A program made the translations under genes and the position numbers. A DNA stretch of 64,000 nucleotides from TMP-24 sp041397305 (GTDB taxonomy: Bacteria > Pseudomonadota > Alphaproteobacteria > Rhodobacterales > Rhodobacteraceae). This document shows, in pieces, positions 1 to 7,957 of this stretch. Below the pieces are notes generated by a model that saw only the letters and a program-made list of their open reading frames with translations, made no database searches and was not told the DNA's origin. The stretch lies in the NCBI GenBank assembly GCA_041397305.1, contig JAWKWX010000008.1, forward strand, positions 1 through 64,000, written 5' to 3'. Every line of letters starts with the position of its first letter. Within the stretch, counting starts at the first letter, position 1.

Positions 1-1
1 A

Positions 2-1588
2 CAACCGGCCGTCGAGCCCGTGCCTGAGGCACCGTCCGCCGAGCCGGAAGCAGCGCCAGAAACCACGGAAGGCGCCGAGGCGCCGTCCGCCGAGGATCTC
101 GAAAAGGCGCTGAGTGAAGAGCCGGGCGAGGCTGCGGGCGAATCTTCTGCCGCGCCTGCTGCCGAACCGGCTGCTGAGCCCGAAGCCGAACCTGCACCGG
201 GCGAGGTGCCCGCAGCGGAAGCCCCGGCTGACACGGAGCCCGCCGCTGAGGCGCCGGCCGAGGATACATCGTCCGGAACCGAGGCGACGCCCTCTGCCGA
301 GGATCTCGAAAGGGCGCTGGCCGAGCAGTCCGGCGAGAGCGGTGAAGCGCCCTCCGACGCTGCCGAGTTGCCGGTGGTGACGCCCGCGACGGCCGATATC
401 GTCGAGGAACTCGCGGCCGACGGCAACCTGCCCTCGACCGAGGTGGTGCCGGACCTGCCGGTCCAGCCCGAGGCGGAAACCGGCGAGGCGCCGGTTGCGG
501 AGGCGGCGCAGGTTCTGACCGAAGCCGCAGACGGCACGGAGGCTGGCTCTGCCACCGCGGAAGTGCCCGCCGAAGCCGTGACCCAGGTCACCGAAGAGGA
601 GGTGACAGCCGACACGGCCCGCTCGTCGTCGGAGGACTTCGGCAACAAGGTGAACGAGGCTGCCGGTGCCACCAAGGCCGCGAAGGTCGCCCGACCGAAG
701 GTGGTCGAGCGCAAGAAGGGCCTTTCGGATACCGAAAAACTCCTCCTCCTCGGCGCCGGGGCGCTGGTCGTCGGGGCGATCCTTTCGAACAACCGCAAGG
801 TCGAGATGAACTCGGGTGACCGGGTGATCGTCAGCCGCGATGGTCAGTATTATGTGCTGAAGGATGACGATGCGCTGCTGCGCCAGCCCGGTTCGAAAGT
901 GCGGACCGAAACCTTCCGCGACGGCTCGACCCGGACGACCGTGACCCGGCCCGACGGCAGCCGGATCGTGACGATCCGCGATGCCGAACAGCGCGTCCTG
1001 CGCCGGGTCCATGTGGCGCCGGACGGCCGCGAGACGCTTCTGATCGACGATCTGGCAACCTACGAGCCGGTCGTGGTGACGAAACTGCCCAAGAACCGTC
1101 CGAGGCCCGTCGACGTGACGACCGCCGACGAAGAGGCGCTGCGCGCGGCACTGGCCACGCAAAGCGAAGCGGGCCGCCGCTTCAGCCTGTCACAGGTCCG
1201 CAATATCTGGGAAGTGCGCTCGCTGGTGCCGGTGATCGACCTCGACACGATCACGTTCGAAAGCGGGTCGGCCGCGATCCGGCCCGACCAGGCCAAGGCG
1301 CTGGCGGGGCTGGGCAAGCTCATCCAGTCCTATATCCGCAAGGATCCGTCGGAGGTCTTCCTGATCGAGGGCCATACCGACGCGGTCGGCAGCGCCGCCT
1401 ACAACCTCGCCCTGTCCGACCGCCGGGCGGAATCGGTCGCACTCGCGCTCACCGAATATTTCGGCATCCCGCCGGAAAACATGGTGGTGCAGGGCTATGG
1501 CGAGGAATTCCTGAAGGTCGCCTCCCAGGGTGACGAACGCGCCAACCGGCGCGCAAGTGTCCGGCGGATCACCTCGCTTCTGCGCTGA
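2..1588 (+). CDS. OmpA-family protein, 5' end cut by the window edge
   Basis: The reading frame is already open at base 2, so the true start lies upstream; about 528 residues are visible. The first 230 residues are an acidic Ala/Glu/Pro linker of low complexity, in which the phrase PSAEDLEKAL recurs about 70 residues later as PSAEDLERAL. A hydrophobic stretch (LLLLGAGALVVGAIL, bases 742-786) could be a membrane segment. The last 110 residues form an OmpA C-terminal peptidoglycan-binding domain, with FESGSAAIRPDQ, IEGHTDAVGS and the NRRASVRR ending. It probably ties the envelope to peptidoglycan non-covalently. Which OmpA subfamily, and whether there is a signal peptide, cannot be told without the start. 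Confidence 0.88.
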   Translation, partial: QPAVEPVPEAPSAEPEAAPETTEGAEAPSAEDLEKALSEEPGEAAGESSAAPAAEPAAEPEAEPAPGEVPAAEAPADTEPAAEAPAEDTSSGTEATPSAEDLERALAEQSGESGEAPSDAAELPVVTPATADIVEELAADGNLPSTEVVPDLPVQPEAETGEAPVAEAAQVLTEAADGTEAGSATAEVPAEAVTQVTEEEVTADTARSSSEDFGNKVNEAAGATKAAKVARPKVVERKKGLSDTEKLLLLGAGALVVGAILSNNRKVEMNSGDRVIVSRDGQYYVLKDDDALLRQPGSKVRTETFRDGSTRTTVTRPDGSRIVTIRDAEQRVLRRVHVAPDGRETLLIDDLATYEPVVVTKLPKNRPRPVDVTTADEEALRAALATQSEAGRRFSLSQVRNIWEVRSLVPVIDLDTITFESGSAAIRPDQAKALAGLGKLIQSYIRKDPSEVFLIEGHTDAVGSAAYNLALSDRRAESVALALTEYFGIPPENMVVQGYGEEFLKVASQGDERANRRASVRRITSLLR

Positions 1589-1608
1589 CAATCTGTCCTG
1601 ACGCGGCC

Positions 1609-1636
1609 GGGCGGCCCTTTCGGGGGCCGCCCTTCC
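1609..1636 (+). terminator. Hairpin after the OmpA-family gene
   Basis: A 9-bp GC stem (1609-1617 with 1624-1632) closes a short TTTCG-type loop and is followed by TTCCT. The T-run is weak, so termination here is an inference from position 20 bases after the stop codon. Confidence 0.55.
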
Positions 1637-1704
1637 TATGCGCAGGCTTCGGGTCGCGTGGGCTCGGTCGTTGGGGCAGGGTGGCCCGGTGAAAGGAGCC
1701 ATCC

Positions 1705-2178
1705 ATGAACCTACGTTTCGAACCGATCCCGACCGCCGATGTCCGCGCGATCCGCGCCGGTGGTCCCGACGCCAACGGCATGCCCGCAGAGCGCGGCTTC
1801 ATCTCCGCAGGGCGGGGCGAGCCCTGCCGCCATTGCCTGAACCAGGTGCCGGAGGGGCGGGAATTCCTGATCCTCGCCCACCGGCCTTTTCCGGCCCTGC
1901 AACCCTATGCCGAATGCGGGCCGATCTTCCTCTGCGCCGACGATTGCCCGGCCTGGGAGGGGGATGGCGTGCCGCCGATCCTGACCATGTCGGAGGATTA
2001 CCTCCTGAAAGGCTACCGGGCGAACCACCGGATCTTCTACGGCACCGGCAAGGTGGTGCCGCGCGCCGAGGTCAGCGCCTATGCCGAAACGCTTCTGGCC
2101 GATCCGGATGTGGCCTATGTCGATGTGCGGTCCGCCCGGAACAATTGCTTCCAGCTGCGCATCCGTCGAGGCAATTGA
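1705..2178 (+). CDS. DUF1203 family protein
   Basis: 157 residues, start ATG preceded by GAAAGGAG. The whole sequence resembles the DUF1203 family, a small soluble protein family of unknown role. Visible marks are two cysteine pairs, CRHC near residue 43 and CGPIFLCADDC near residue 71, which could hold a metal, and the run VDVRSARNNCFQLRI near the C-terminus. It stands alone between the OmpA-family gene and a convergent minus-strand operon. No function is proposed. Confidence 0.85.
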   Translation: MNLRFEPIPTADVRAIRAGGPDANGMPAERGFISAGRGEPCRHCLNQVPEGREFLILAHRPFPALQPYAECGPIFLCADDCPAWEGDGVPPILTMSEDYLLKGYRANHRIFYGTGKVVPRAEVSAYAETLLADPDVAYVDVRSARNNCFQLRIRRGN

Positions 2179-2313
2179 CATAGGTCAAGGGATGGCCGGG
2201 GGAAATCGGCTAGACGGAACGGGCCGGGAGATCGCTCCCTTCGCCGCGTCGCGGCGGCCGTTGATCGCCCGGTTCCGGTCAGGCTTCTTCCCTTCCGCCT
2301 GGCCGTTTCCTTC

Positions 2314-2342
2314 GCTGCGGGCGCAAGCCCGCAGCGCCTTTC
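2314..2342 (+). terminator. Strong hairpin with GCAA tetraloop
   Basis: A perfect 9-bp stem (2314-2322 with 2327-2335) is closed by a stable GCAA tetraloop and followed by GCCTTTCT. It lies between the convergent DUF1203 and DUF1761 genes and could stop transcription from the plus-strand gene. Confidence 0.7.
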
Positions 2343-2714
2343 TCACAAAAGCCCCTGTGCCGCGATCATCAGCGCGCCCATGGCGAGCGGATAGGCGCCG
2401 TCGACCAGCGCCGCGCCGGGTGCCTTCTGGCTGAAGAGGCCGCCTGCGAACTGCAGCACACCCAATGCGAAGATCGCGGCAAGTGCCGTCCACAGATCGT
2501 TCCGGACCGCTGTCAGCCCCACCACAAGCGCCAGCAGGAACGTGCCTGCAAGCTGCGCCAGCATGGCGGCAATGGGCGGTCGCGCGGGCGGCGAGATATT
2601 GTGGCTGCCCGCCGCCCAGATGCGCCCGAAGAGCGGGCCGAACCAGGCCATGCCGAGCGCGAAGGCCGCAGCCCAACCCAAGAGAACCGCGGGCCAGTTG
2701 ATGCCTGTGTCCAT
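2343..2714 (-). CDS. DUF1761 small membrane protein
   Basis: 123 residues with about four hydrophobic segments and the opening INWPAVLLGWAAAFALGMAW typical of DUF1761. It is an inner-membrane protein of unknown function. It is the last gene of the ArsR-SRPBCC-DUF1761 operon, starting 9 bases after the SRPBCC stop codon. This trio is a recurring arrangement in proteobacteria, but the small molecule it responds to is not known. Confidence 0.85.
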   Translation of the reverse strand: MDTGINWPAVLLGWAAAFALGMAWFGPLFGRIWAAGSHNISPPARPPIAAMLAQLAGTFLLALVVGLTAVRNDLWTALAAIFALGVLQFAGGLFSQKAPGAALVDGAYPLAMGALMIAAQGLL

Positions 2715-2723
2715 TCCCGCCTC

Positions 2724-3158
2724 CTATGCCGCGATCTGGCCAAGCACGTCGAGGATCCGGCCCCAGCCCGCCTCATGATTGTCGCGCGATTCATCGTTCG
2801 GGAAGCGGACATGGGTCAGCGTTATCCGCGTTGCCGCTGCCTCGCCCGCCGTTTCGGGCACGAGGTCGATCGTCACCTCGCTGCCATCGGCGGAGAAGGG
2901 CGATTCCCAGCCGAAGCGGATGCGGCTGTGCGGGGTGAGTTCGTGATAGGTGCCCGCATGCGGGATGTCGCGCTCCCCCACCCGCATGATCATCGAAAAC
3001 CGCCCGCCCACCCGGGGATCGGTCGTGCAATCGGTAACCGTGACGCCCTCGGCGGGCAGCATGAACCGCGCGAGCGTTTCGGCCTTCAGCCAGGCGTCAT
3101 AGATCGCCTTTGCCGGGGCCGCGATCGTGCGGCTGACGGTCAGTCTGAGGTCGCTCAT
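2724..3158 (-). CDS. SRPBCC (AHSA1-type) domain protein
   Basis: 144 residues in the START/Bet v1-like fold family of the Aha1-C type: VSRTIAAPAKAIYDAWLKAE at the N-terminus, RVGGRFSMIM in the middle and GWGRILDVL near the end. Such proteins have a hydrophobic cavity and are usually paired with an ArsR regulator, as here. The ATG at 3158 has a good GAGGAG ribosome site and lies inside the ArsR gene, giving a 62-base overlap that implies translational coupling. The ligand is unknown. Confidence 0.88.
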   Translation of the reverse strand: MSDLRLTVSRTIAAPAKAIYDAWLKAETLARFMLPAEGVTVTDCTTDPRVGGRFSMIMRVGERDIPHAGTYHELTPHSRIRFGWESPFSADGSEVTIDLVPETAGEAAATRITLTHVRFPNDESRDNHEAGWGRILDVLGQIAA

Positions 3159-3492
3159 CGTGCTTCTCCTCGGTCAGAACCTCGTTCAGGGCATCGAGCG
3201 TGAGCGACCAGACAGAGCGCAGCCGCCCGAACCAGCGGTCAATCTCCCGGACCGGTTCGAGGTCGATCTCGATCAGATGCTCGCGCCAGACGGTGCGGCG
3301 GTGAACGAGACCGGCGGCTTCGAGGACCTTGATGTGCTTGGACACGGCGTTGAGGCTCATGTCGAAGCGCCTGGCGATGTCCGTCACCCGCAGCGCGCCC
3401 TCCTGCGCCAGAAAGGTCAGGATCGCGCGCCGCGTCGGGTCGGACGCCGCCTTCAGGATTTCCGTCAGCGAATCGTCGGTTCGTTCAACCAT
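3097..3492 (-). CDS. ArsR/SmtB-family transcriptional regulator
   Basis: 131 residues with a winged helix-turn-helix: ASDPTRRAILTFLAQEG, then VTDIARRFDMSLNAVSKHI as recognition region and HRRTVWREHL as wing. It belongs to the ArsR group that accompanies SRPBCC proteins, not to the metal sensors; no CxC metal motif is seen in the helix. The last 20 codons run through the start of the SRPBCC gene in another frame. It probably represses its own operon, but I see no clear operator in the 55 bases upstream. Confidence 0.88.
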   Translation of the reverse strand: MVERTDDSLTEILKAASDPTRRAILTFLAQEGALRVTDIARRFDMSLNAVSKHIKVLEAAGLVHRRTVWREHLIEIDLEPVREIDRWFGRLRSVWSLTLDALNEVLTEEKHDERPQTDRQPHDRGPGKGDL

Positions 3493-3547
3493 ATGGTGGA
3501 ATTAACCCTTGCGACGCCATCAGTCAACTGCTTGGGTGAATGATGGA

Positions 3548-4336
3548 TCAGCGTTGCTTTGCCATCAGCCTATCCAGCCGCGCTGCCTCGATCTCGGTCC
3601 CGTATGGCGTGTTCAGGATGAACATGCCCGATCCCACCATCCCGTGCCCGTCGCGGGCGGGGGGGAAGCGCAGTTCGTGGTTCAGGACCTTCGGGAAGCT
3701 GCAGGCGGCAAGGGCGGTCACCAGCGGCCTGTGCCGCCCGTCGGTCAGGATCGGATACCAGAGCGCGATGGTGCCGACGTTCCATTTGCGGTGGATGGCG
3801 GCGATGCGCTTGGGGATCGTCTCATAATCCGCCTTCACCTCCCAGGACGGGTCGATCAGCATCAGACCCCGGCGCGGCTCGGGCGGGGTGAGGGCAAGCG
3901 CCATGTCCATCCCGTCGGCCTTCCGGCAGGCCACCGGCCAGGGCAGCATCGCCGCAAGCAGGGCCCCATGTTCCTGCGGATGCAGTTCGCAGACCGTGGC
4001 CCGGTCGTCGGGCCGCAGGAGATGGGCGGCGACCAGCGGCGAGCCGGGGTAGGCGCGCGGCCCGTGGTCGCGGCGCACCGCTGCCAGCACGCGGGCATAG
4101 GGGTGATCGGGCGGAAACCAGCCTTTCGCCTCTGCCAGCGCGATCCCCGCTGCCGCCTCGCCGGTCTTGGCGGCCTCCGCGCTGCCCAGATCGTACAGCC
4201 CGCGTCCGCCATGCGTCTCGATATAGCTGAAGGGTTTTTCCTTCTTCCCCAGATAGCCGAGCATCACGGCAAGCAGCGCGTGCTTGTGCACATCCGCCAT
4301 GTTTCCAGCGTGATAGGCATGCTGATAGGAAAGCAT
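3548..4336 (-). CDS. rlmJ: 23S rRNA (adenine(2030)-N6)-methyltransferase
   Basis: 262 residues, close to the family length. The N-terminus MLSYQHAYHAGNMADVHKH is the RlmJ signature and YIETHGGRGLYDL holds the SAM-binding region. The catalytic motif of N6-adenine methyltransferases, DPPY, reads DPSW here (LMLIDPSWEVKADY), which changes the second proline and the aromatic residue. The enzyme methylates A2030 of 23S rRNA in E. coli. It is a single-gene unit downstream of the SulP carrier. Confidence 0.93.
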   Translation of the reverse strand: MLSYQHAYHAGNMADVHKHALLAVMLGYLGKKEKPFSYIETHGGRGLYDLGSAEAAKTGEAAAGIALAEAKGWFPPDHPYARVLAAVRRDHGPRAYPGSPLVAAHLLRPDDRATVCELHPQEHGALLAAMLPWPVACRKADGMDMALALTPPEPRRGLMLIDPSWEVKADYETIPKRIAAIHRKWNVGTIALWYPILTDGRHRPLVTALAACSFPKVLNHELRFPPARDGHGMVGSGMFILNTPYGTEIEAARLDRLMAKQR

Positions 4337-4369
4337 CGTCCCTCCGAACCTCTGGCCGGGGAGGCGGGA

Positions 4370-5662
4370 TCAGCGATCCGGCGTTTCCCAGTCGGCGGGG
4401 GGCACATTGCGCCGTCTGAGCCGAATGGCAAGCCCGAGCGCCACGCCGACGCCGATTGCCACCGTCAGGTCGACGAGAAGGGTCAGGACCATGGTCAGCC
4501 CCAGCAGCACCTTGTCGGACGTTCTGAGCCGCAGATAGTGCGGCCAGTGATGCGGCTCGCTCATGTTCCAGGCGGTCAGCATCAGAAGGGCGGCAAGGGC
4601 AGGCAGCGCCATATGGCTGACCAGCGGCCCGGCGATCAGAAGGCACAGCAGCAGGACAAGGGCATGGATCATCCCCGCCACCGGCGTCTCGGCGCCCGCG
4701 CGGATGCTGGTCGCGGTCCGTGCGATGGCGCCGGTCGCGGGCAGCCCCGCGACGAGTGCGGAGGCGAGGTTGGCCCAGCCTTGCGCGCGAAGTTCGGCAT
4801 TCGGGCGATGGCGGCTCTGATGCATCCGGTCGGCGACCATGGCCGACAGGAGCGATTCAACGCCTGCCAGAAAGGCGATCACGAGGGCCGAGGGAAAAAG
4901 CGCCACAAGGGTCTGCGGCGAAAGGTCGGGCAGTCCCGGCATGGGAAGCCGGTCGGGCAAGGCGCCAAAGCGGCTTTGCAACGTCTCGACCGGCAGGGCG
5001 AACGCCCAGACGAGCGCCGAGGTCAGGCCAACGGCCACGATCAGGCCGGGGCCGCGCGGGAAAATCCGGCGCAAGAGGATGATCAGGACGAGCGTCGCGA
5101 TCCCGGTCCCGAGCGCCCAGGGGTTCACCGATCCGCGCGCGGCCCAGAGGACGGGCAGCTTTTCCAGGAAGTCCGCGGGCATGTGGTTGAGGCCAAGGCC
5201 AAGGAAATCGGCGATCTGGCTGGTGGCGATGATCAGCGCGATCCCGATGGTAAAGCCGTTCACCACCGGTTCGGGGATATACTGGATCAGATTGCCCGCC
5301 CGCAGATAACCGGCGCACAAGAGGATCAGCCCCGCCATGAAGGTTGCCGTCACCAGCCCGCCGTAACCATGTTCGGCAATGACCGCAAAGACCACGACGA
5401 TGAAGGCGCCGGTCGGCCCGCCGACCTGCACCCGGCTGCCGCCGAGCGCCGAAATGAGAAAGCCCGCGACGATCGCCGTGATCAGCCCGTCGGCGGGTGT
5501 CGCGCCCGAGGCGATGGCGATCGCAAGGCTGAGAGGCAGGGCCACCATCGCGACCGTGAGGCCGGCGATGAGGTCGGCCCGGAACGTGCCGATACTGTAG
5601 CCGGGAAGCGTGTCAAGAAGAGCGGGGCGCACGTTTGACCTGAGCGAGGAGATTGCGCGCAC
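4370..5662 (-). CDS. SulP-family anion transporter lacking a STAS domain
   Basis: 430 residues, start GTG. The N-terminal part carries the SulP signature (FRADLIAGLTVAMVALPLSL and VQVGGPTGAFIVVV), followed by about ten to twelve hydrophobic segments typical of sulfate, bicarbonate or dicarboxylate carriers. Full SulP proteins run to about 500-600 residues and end in a cytoplasmic STAS domain. This one stops at RLRRRNVPPADWETPDR just after the membrane part, so STAS is absent. I see no frameshift, since the next gene begins 33 bases on. The substrate is not decidable from the sequence. Confidence 0.88.
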   Translation of the reverse strand: MRAISSLRSNVRPALLDTLPGYSIGTFRADLIAGLTVAMVALPLSLAIAIASGATPADGLITAIVAGFLISALGGSRVQVGGPTGAFIVVVFAVIAEHGYGGLVTATFMAGLILLCAGYLRAGNLIQYIPEPVVNGFTIGIALIIATSQIADFLGLGLNHMPADFLEKLPVLWAARGSVNPWALGTGIATLVLIILLRRIFPRGPGLIVAVGLTSALVWAFALPVETLQSRFGALPDRLPMPGLPDLSPQTLVALFPSALVIAFLAGVESLLSAMVADRMHQSRHRPNAELRAQGWANLASALVAGLPATGAIARTATSIRAGAETPVAGMIHALVLLLCLLIAGPLVSHMALPALAALLMLTAWNMSEPHHWPHYLRLRTSDKVLLGLTMVLTLLVDLTVAIGVGVALGLAIRLRRRNVPPADWETPDR

Positions 5663-5714
5663 AGTTCCATGTTTGCCGAAGGTTGAAAAGGGGTCCTTGA
5701 GGGCGGGGCCGCCG

Positions 5715-5742
5715 CAAACAGGAAGGGCCCCTGCAGGGGCCC
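5715..5742 (-). terminator. Terminator of infC
   Basis: An 18-bp perfect palindrome folds as a 7-bp GC stem (5725-5731 with 5736-5742) around TGCA. On the minus strand it is followed by TTCCTGTTTG and lies 22 bases after the infC stop, so it should end infC transcription before the SulP gene. Confidence 0.75.
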
Positions 5743-5764
5743 CGTCTTTCCGTCTGTCGCGACC

Positions 5765-6304
5765 TTACTTCGGCGCGATCATCATCACCATCTGGCGGCC
5801 TTCAAGCTTCGGCATCTGCTCGATCTTGCCGGTCTCGGCCACGTCTGCCGCCACCCGGTTCAGAAGCTCCAGTCCCAGCTCCTGGTGCGCCATCTCGCGT
5901 CCGCGGAACCGCAGCGTGATCTTCACCTTGTCGCCTTCGTCAAGGAACTTGTGCACGGAGCGCATCTTGACCTCATAGTCATGCGTGTCGGTGCCCGGGC
6001 GGAACTTGATTTCCTTGATCTCGATGATTTTCTGTTTCTTGCGCGCCTCGGCCTCGCGCTTCTGGGTCTCGTATTTGTACTTGCCGAAATCCATGATCTT
6101 GCAGACCGGCGGTTCGGCATTGGGCGAGATCTCCACAAGATCGAGCCCGGCCTCCTCGGCCAGTTGCATGGCCTTGAACGGGGTCACGACCCCGACATTC
6201 TCGCCATCCGCGCCGATGAGGCGGATTTCGGGTGCGCGGATACGTTCGTTCACGCGGGGTCCCGTGTCGCGTTGCGGCGGGGCGTTGTGCGGTCTGCGGG
6301 CTAT
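5765..6304 (-). CDS. infC: Translation initiation factor IF-3, start codon AUA
   Basis: IF-3 binds the 30S subunit and checks start codons and the initiator tRNA. The conserved body is plain: NERIRAPEIRLIGADGENVG, then PNAEPPVCKIMDFGKYKYE, and FRGREMAHQELG near the C-terminus. The first ordinary start (GTG at 6253) would remove the stretch ARRPHNAPPQRDTGPR, which is the normal N-terminus in this family. That stretch is in frame upstream, is led by an ATA codon at 6304-6302, and has AAGGA eight bases before it. I therefore take AUA as the start, giving 179 residues. A non-standard start lets IF-3 limit its own synthesis, as with AUU in E. coli. Confidence 0.93.
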   Translation of the reverse strand: MARRPHNAPPQRDTGPRVNERIRAPEIRLIGADGENVGVVTPFKAMQLAEEAGLDLVEISPNAEPPVCKIMDFGKYKYETQKREAEARKKQKIIEIKEIKFRPGTDTHDYEVKMRSVHKFLDEGDKVKITLRFRGREMAHQELGLELLNRVAADVAETGKIEQMPKLEGRQMVMMIAPK

Positions 6305-6342
6305 GGCGGCGTTCCTTCTTTTGTTGCCGATGAAGTGCGCGG

Positions 6343-6371
6343 AAAATAGACGTGCGCGCTGCCGCTTTCAA
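6343..6371 (-). promoter_or_regulatory. Promoter of infC
   Basis: On the minus strand TTGAAA (6371-6366), 17 bases, TATTTT (6348-6343). Transcription would begin near 6336, giving a leader of about 30 bases before the AUA codon with its AAGGA site. Confidence 0.65.
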
Positions 6372-6491
6372 CCCGGATTCCGAGCGCCCGTTTCGGGGCA
6401 ATTCCCTTTCCAAACAGGCGATTTTCTGTCATAGCGGGCGCGCAGCGCGCGAGAAGGACAGAAGAGCGCGCAACTTTGGGAAGGATTCATC

Positions 6492-6932
6492 ATGAACAGA
6501 AACGTCATCATTGCGCTGATCATCGCCATCCTCGCCGGCGGCGGTTACTGGTACTACACCGGCCAGCAGCGCGCCGCCGAAGAGGCTGCGGCAGCAGCGC
6601 AGGCGGCCGAAGAAGCCGCCGCAGCCGCGAAGAAGGCCGAGGAAGAGGCTGCCGCGAAGGCCGCCGAAGAGGCCGCCGCCGCGACGAAAGCCGCCGAGGA
6701 AGCCGCCGCCAAGGCCGCCGAGGAAGCCGCCGCCGCAGCTGCAGCGACCACGACCGAAACCACGACCGAGGCCCCGGCATTCGACGCCGACGCGCTGATC
6801 GCCTCGATCGACGGCTCGACGCTTGACGATGCGACCAAGACGACGCTCAAGGCGGCCGTCGAAGCCGCCCGCGCCAACCCGGCGCTGGTGCAGGCCACGA
6901 TCGATCAGGTCAAGGCCGCGCTCGGCCAGTAA
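6492..6932 (+). CDS. Membrane-anchored Ala/Glu-rich coiled-coil protein
   Basis: 146 residues. Residues 4-22 form a membrane anchor (VIIALIIAILAGGGYWYY). Residues 29-90 are almost only Ala, Glu and Lys in the repeating pattern EEAAAKA, a long helix or coiled coil like the TolA domain II. The C-terminal 50 residues (DADALIASIDGSTLDDATKT onward) form a small helical segment. ATG preceded by GGAAGGA seven bases off. It probably spans part of the periplasm from the inner membrane. Low-complexity sequence makes homology claims unsafe, and no function is assigned. Confidence 0.75.
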   Translation: MNRNVIIALIIAILAGGGYWYYTGQQRAAEEAAAAAQAAEEAAAAAKKAEEEAAAKAAEEAAAATKAAEEAAAKAAEEAAAAAAATTTETTTEAPAFDADALIASIDGSTLDDATKTTLKAAVEAARANPALVQATIDQVKAALGQ

Positions 6933-6949
6933 AACCGGTCAGACATGCG

Positions 6950-6980
6950 AAACCGCGCTGGGCGACCGGCGCGGTTTTCT
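6950..6980 (+). terminator. Rho-independent terminator between convergent genes
   Basis: AAACCGCG (6950-6957) pairs with CGCGGTTT (6970-6977) around a 12-base loop, followed by TCT. Its A- and T-flanked stem could work in both directions, for the coiled-coil gene and for fpr. Confidence 0.75.
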
Positions 6981-7044
6981 GTTGCCGGACGTCCGGTGCC
7001 AGAATAATTCGCGAGAAAAGTGCGCGCCCGGCCCGGGCGACAGA

Positions 7045-7869
7045 TCAGATTCCGTCGCCGACGAAGGCCTTCTCGACCACATATTCCTTCGGGTCGGAAT
7101 TCGCCCCCTCGCGCAGCCCGAAACCTTCGAGCACCTCTTTCACATCGAGGTTGAAGGCGAGCGACCCGCAGACCATCGCCCGATCGCTCTCGGGGTTCAT
7201 CGGCGCGATGCCATAATGGTCAAAGATCTTGCCGCTTTCGAGATTGTCGGTGATCCGGCCCATCAGAGGGCTCTCTTCCCGCGTTGTGGTCGGATAGTAG
7301 CGCAGCTTGTCCCCCACCAGTTCGCCGATCAGCGGATCGTCCTTGAGGCTTTCCACCAGCTGGCTGCCGTATTCCAGCTCCGCCACGGTCCGGCAGGTAT
7401 GGAGCATGTAGACTTCTTCATACTTTTCATAGGTTTCCGGCTCGCGCATCAGGCTTGCGAAAGGCGCGATCCCGGTGCCGGTCGCGAGGAACCACAGCCT
7501 TTTGCCCGGCAGAAGCGCGTCGTGGACGAGCGTGCCCACGGGCTTTGGCCTGAGGATGATCTCATCCCCCGGCTGGATGTGCTGAAGCTTCGAGGTCAAA
7601 GGCCCGTCCGGCACCTTGATCGAATAGAATTCCAGTTCCTCGTCCCAGGAGGGTGAGGCGATCGAATAGGCGCGCAGCAGCGGTTTGCCATTGTCGCCCA
7701 GAAGCCCGATCATCACGAACTCTCCCGAGCGGAAGCGCAAGGACTGCGGCCGCGTCACGCGGAAGGAAAACAGCCGGTCGGTCCAGTGTCTGACCGAGGT
7801 CACGGTCTGCGCATCGGGCAGGGTTTTCGGGGCGGGGGCCGGAGTGGTGGTCGCGGCGAGATCGTTCAC
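7045..7869 (-). CDS. fpr: Ferredoxin/flavodoxin-NADP+ reductase
   Basis: 274 residues when started at GTG 7869, which has GAGG seven bases upstream; an open frame continues further but its translation is not protein-like. The sequence follows the bacterial Rhodobacter-type FPR closely as I remember it: RFRSGEFVMIGLL and RAYSIASPSWDEELEFY bind FAD, LWFLATGTGIAPFASL binds NADP, and the C-terminus is VVEKAFVGDGI without the plant-type tyrosine. It moves electrons between NADPH and ferredoxin or flavodoxin. Sitting at the end of the sulfate reduction operon, it could feed reduced ferredoxin to the sulfite reductase encoded upstream, which is an inference. Confidence 0.93.
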   Translation of the reverse strand: MNDLAATTTPAPAPKTLPDAQTVTSVRHWTDRLFSFRVTRPQSLRFRSGEFVMIGLLGDNGKPLLRAYSIASPSWDEELEFYSIKVPDGPLTSKLQHIQPGDEIILRPKPVGTLVHDALLPGKRLWFLATGTGIAPFASLMREPETYEKYEEVYMLHTCRTVAELEYGSQLVESLKDDPLIGELVGDKLRYYPTTTREESPLMGRITDNLESGKIFDHYGIAPMNPESDRAMVCGSLAFNLDVKEVLEGFGLREGANSDPKEYVVEKAFVGDGI

Positions 7870-7957
7870 GGTATGCCTCGGGAATTTGTTTGTGCGGAAA
7901 CGAACGCGGGGCCGTTGCCCGGCTTTTACACGGAAAACCTCTCGGGTGAAAGGCGAC

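Noticed and set aside
3509..5638. 709-codon open frame on the plus strand
   Set aside because: It runs opposite to rlmJ and the SulP gene, is Arg/Gly/His-rich without any domain, and exists because GC-rich genes leave open antisense frames.
6520..6898. Reverse-strand frames opposite the Ala/Glu-rich gene
   Set aside because: Low-complexity GCx repeats keep all frames open; the plus-strand frame alone has an anchor and a ribosome site.
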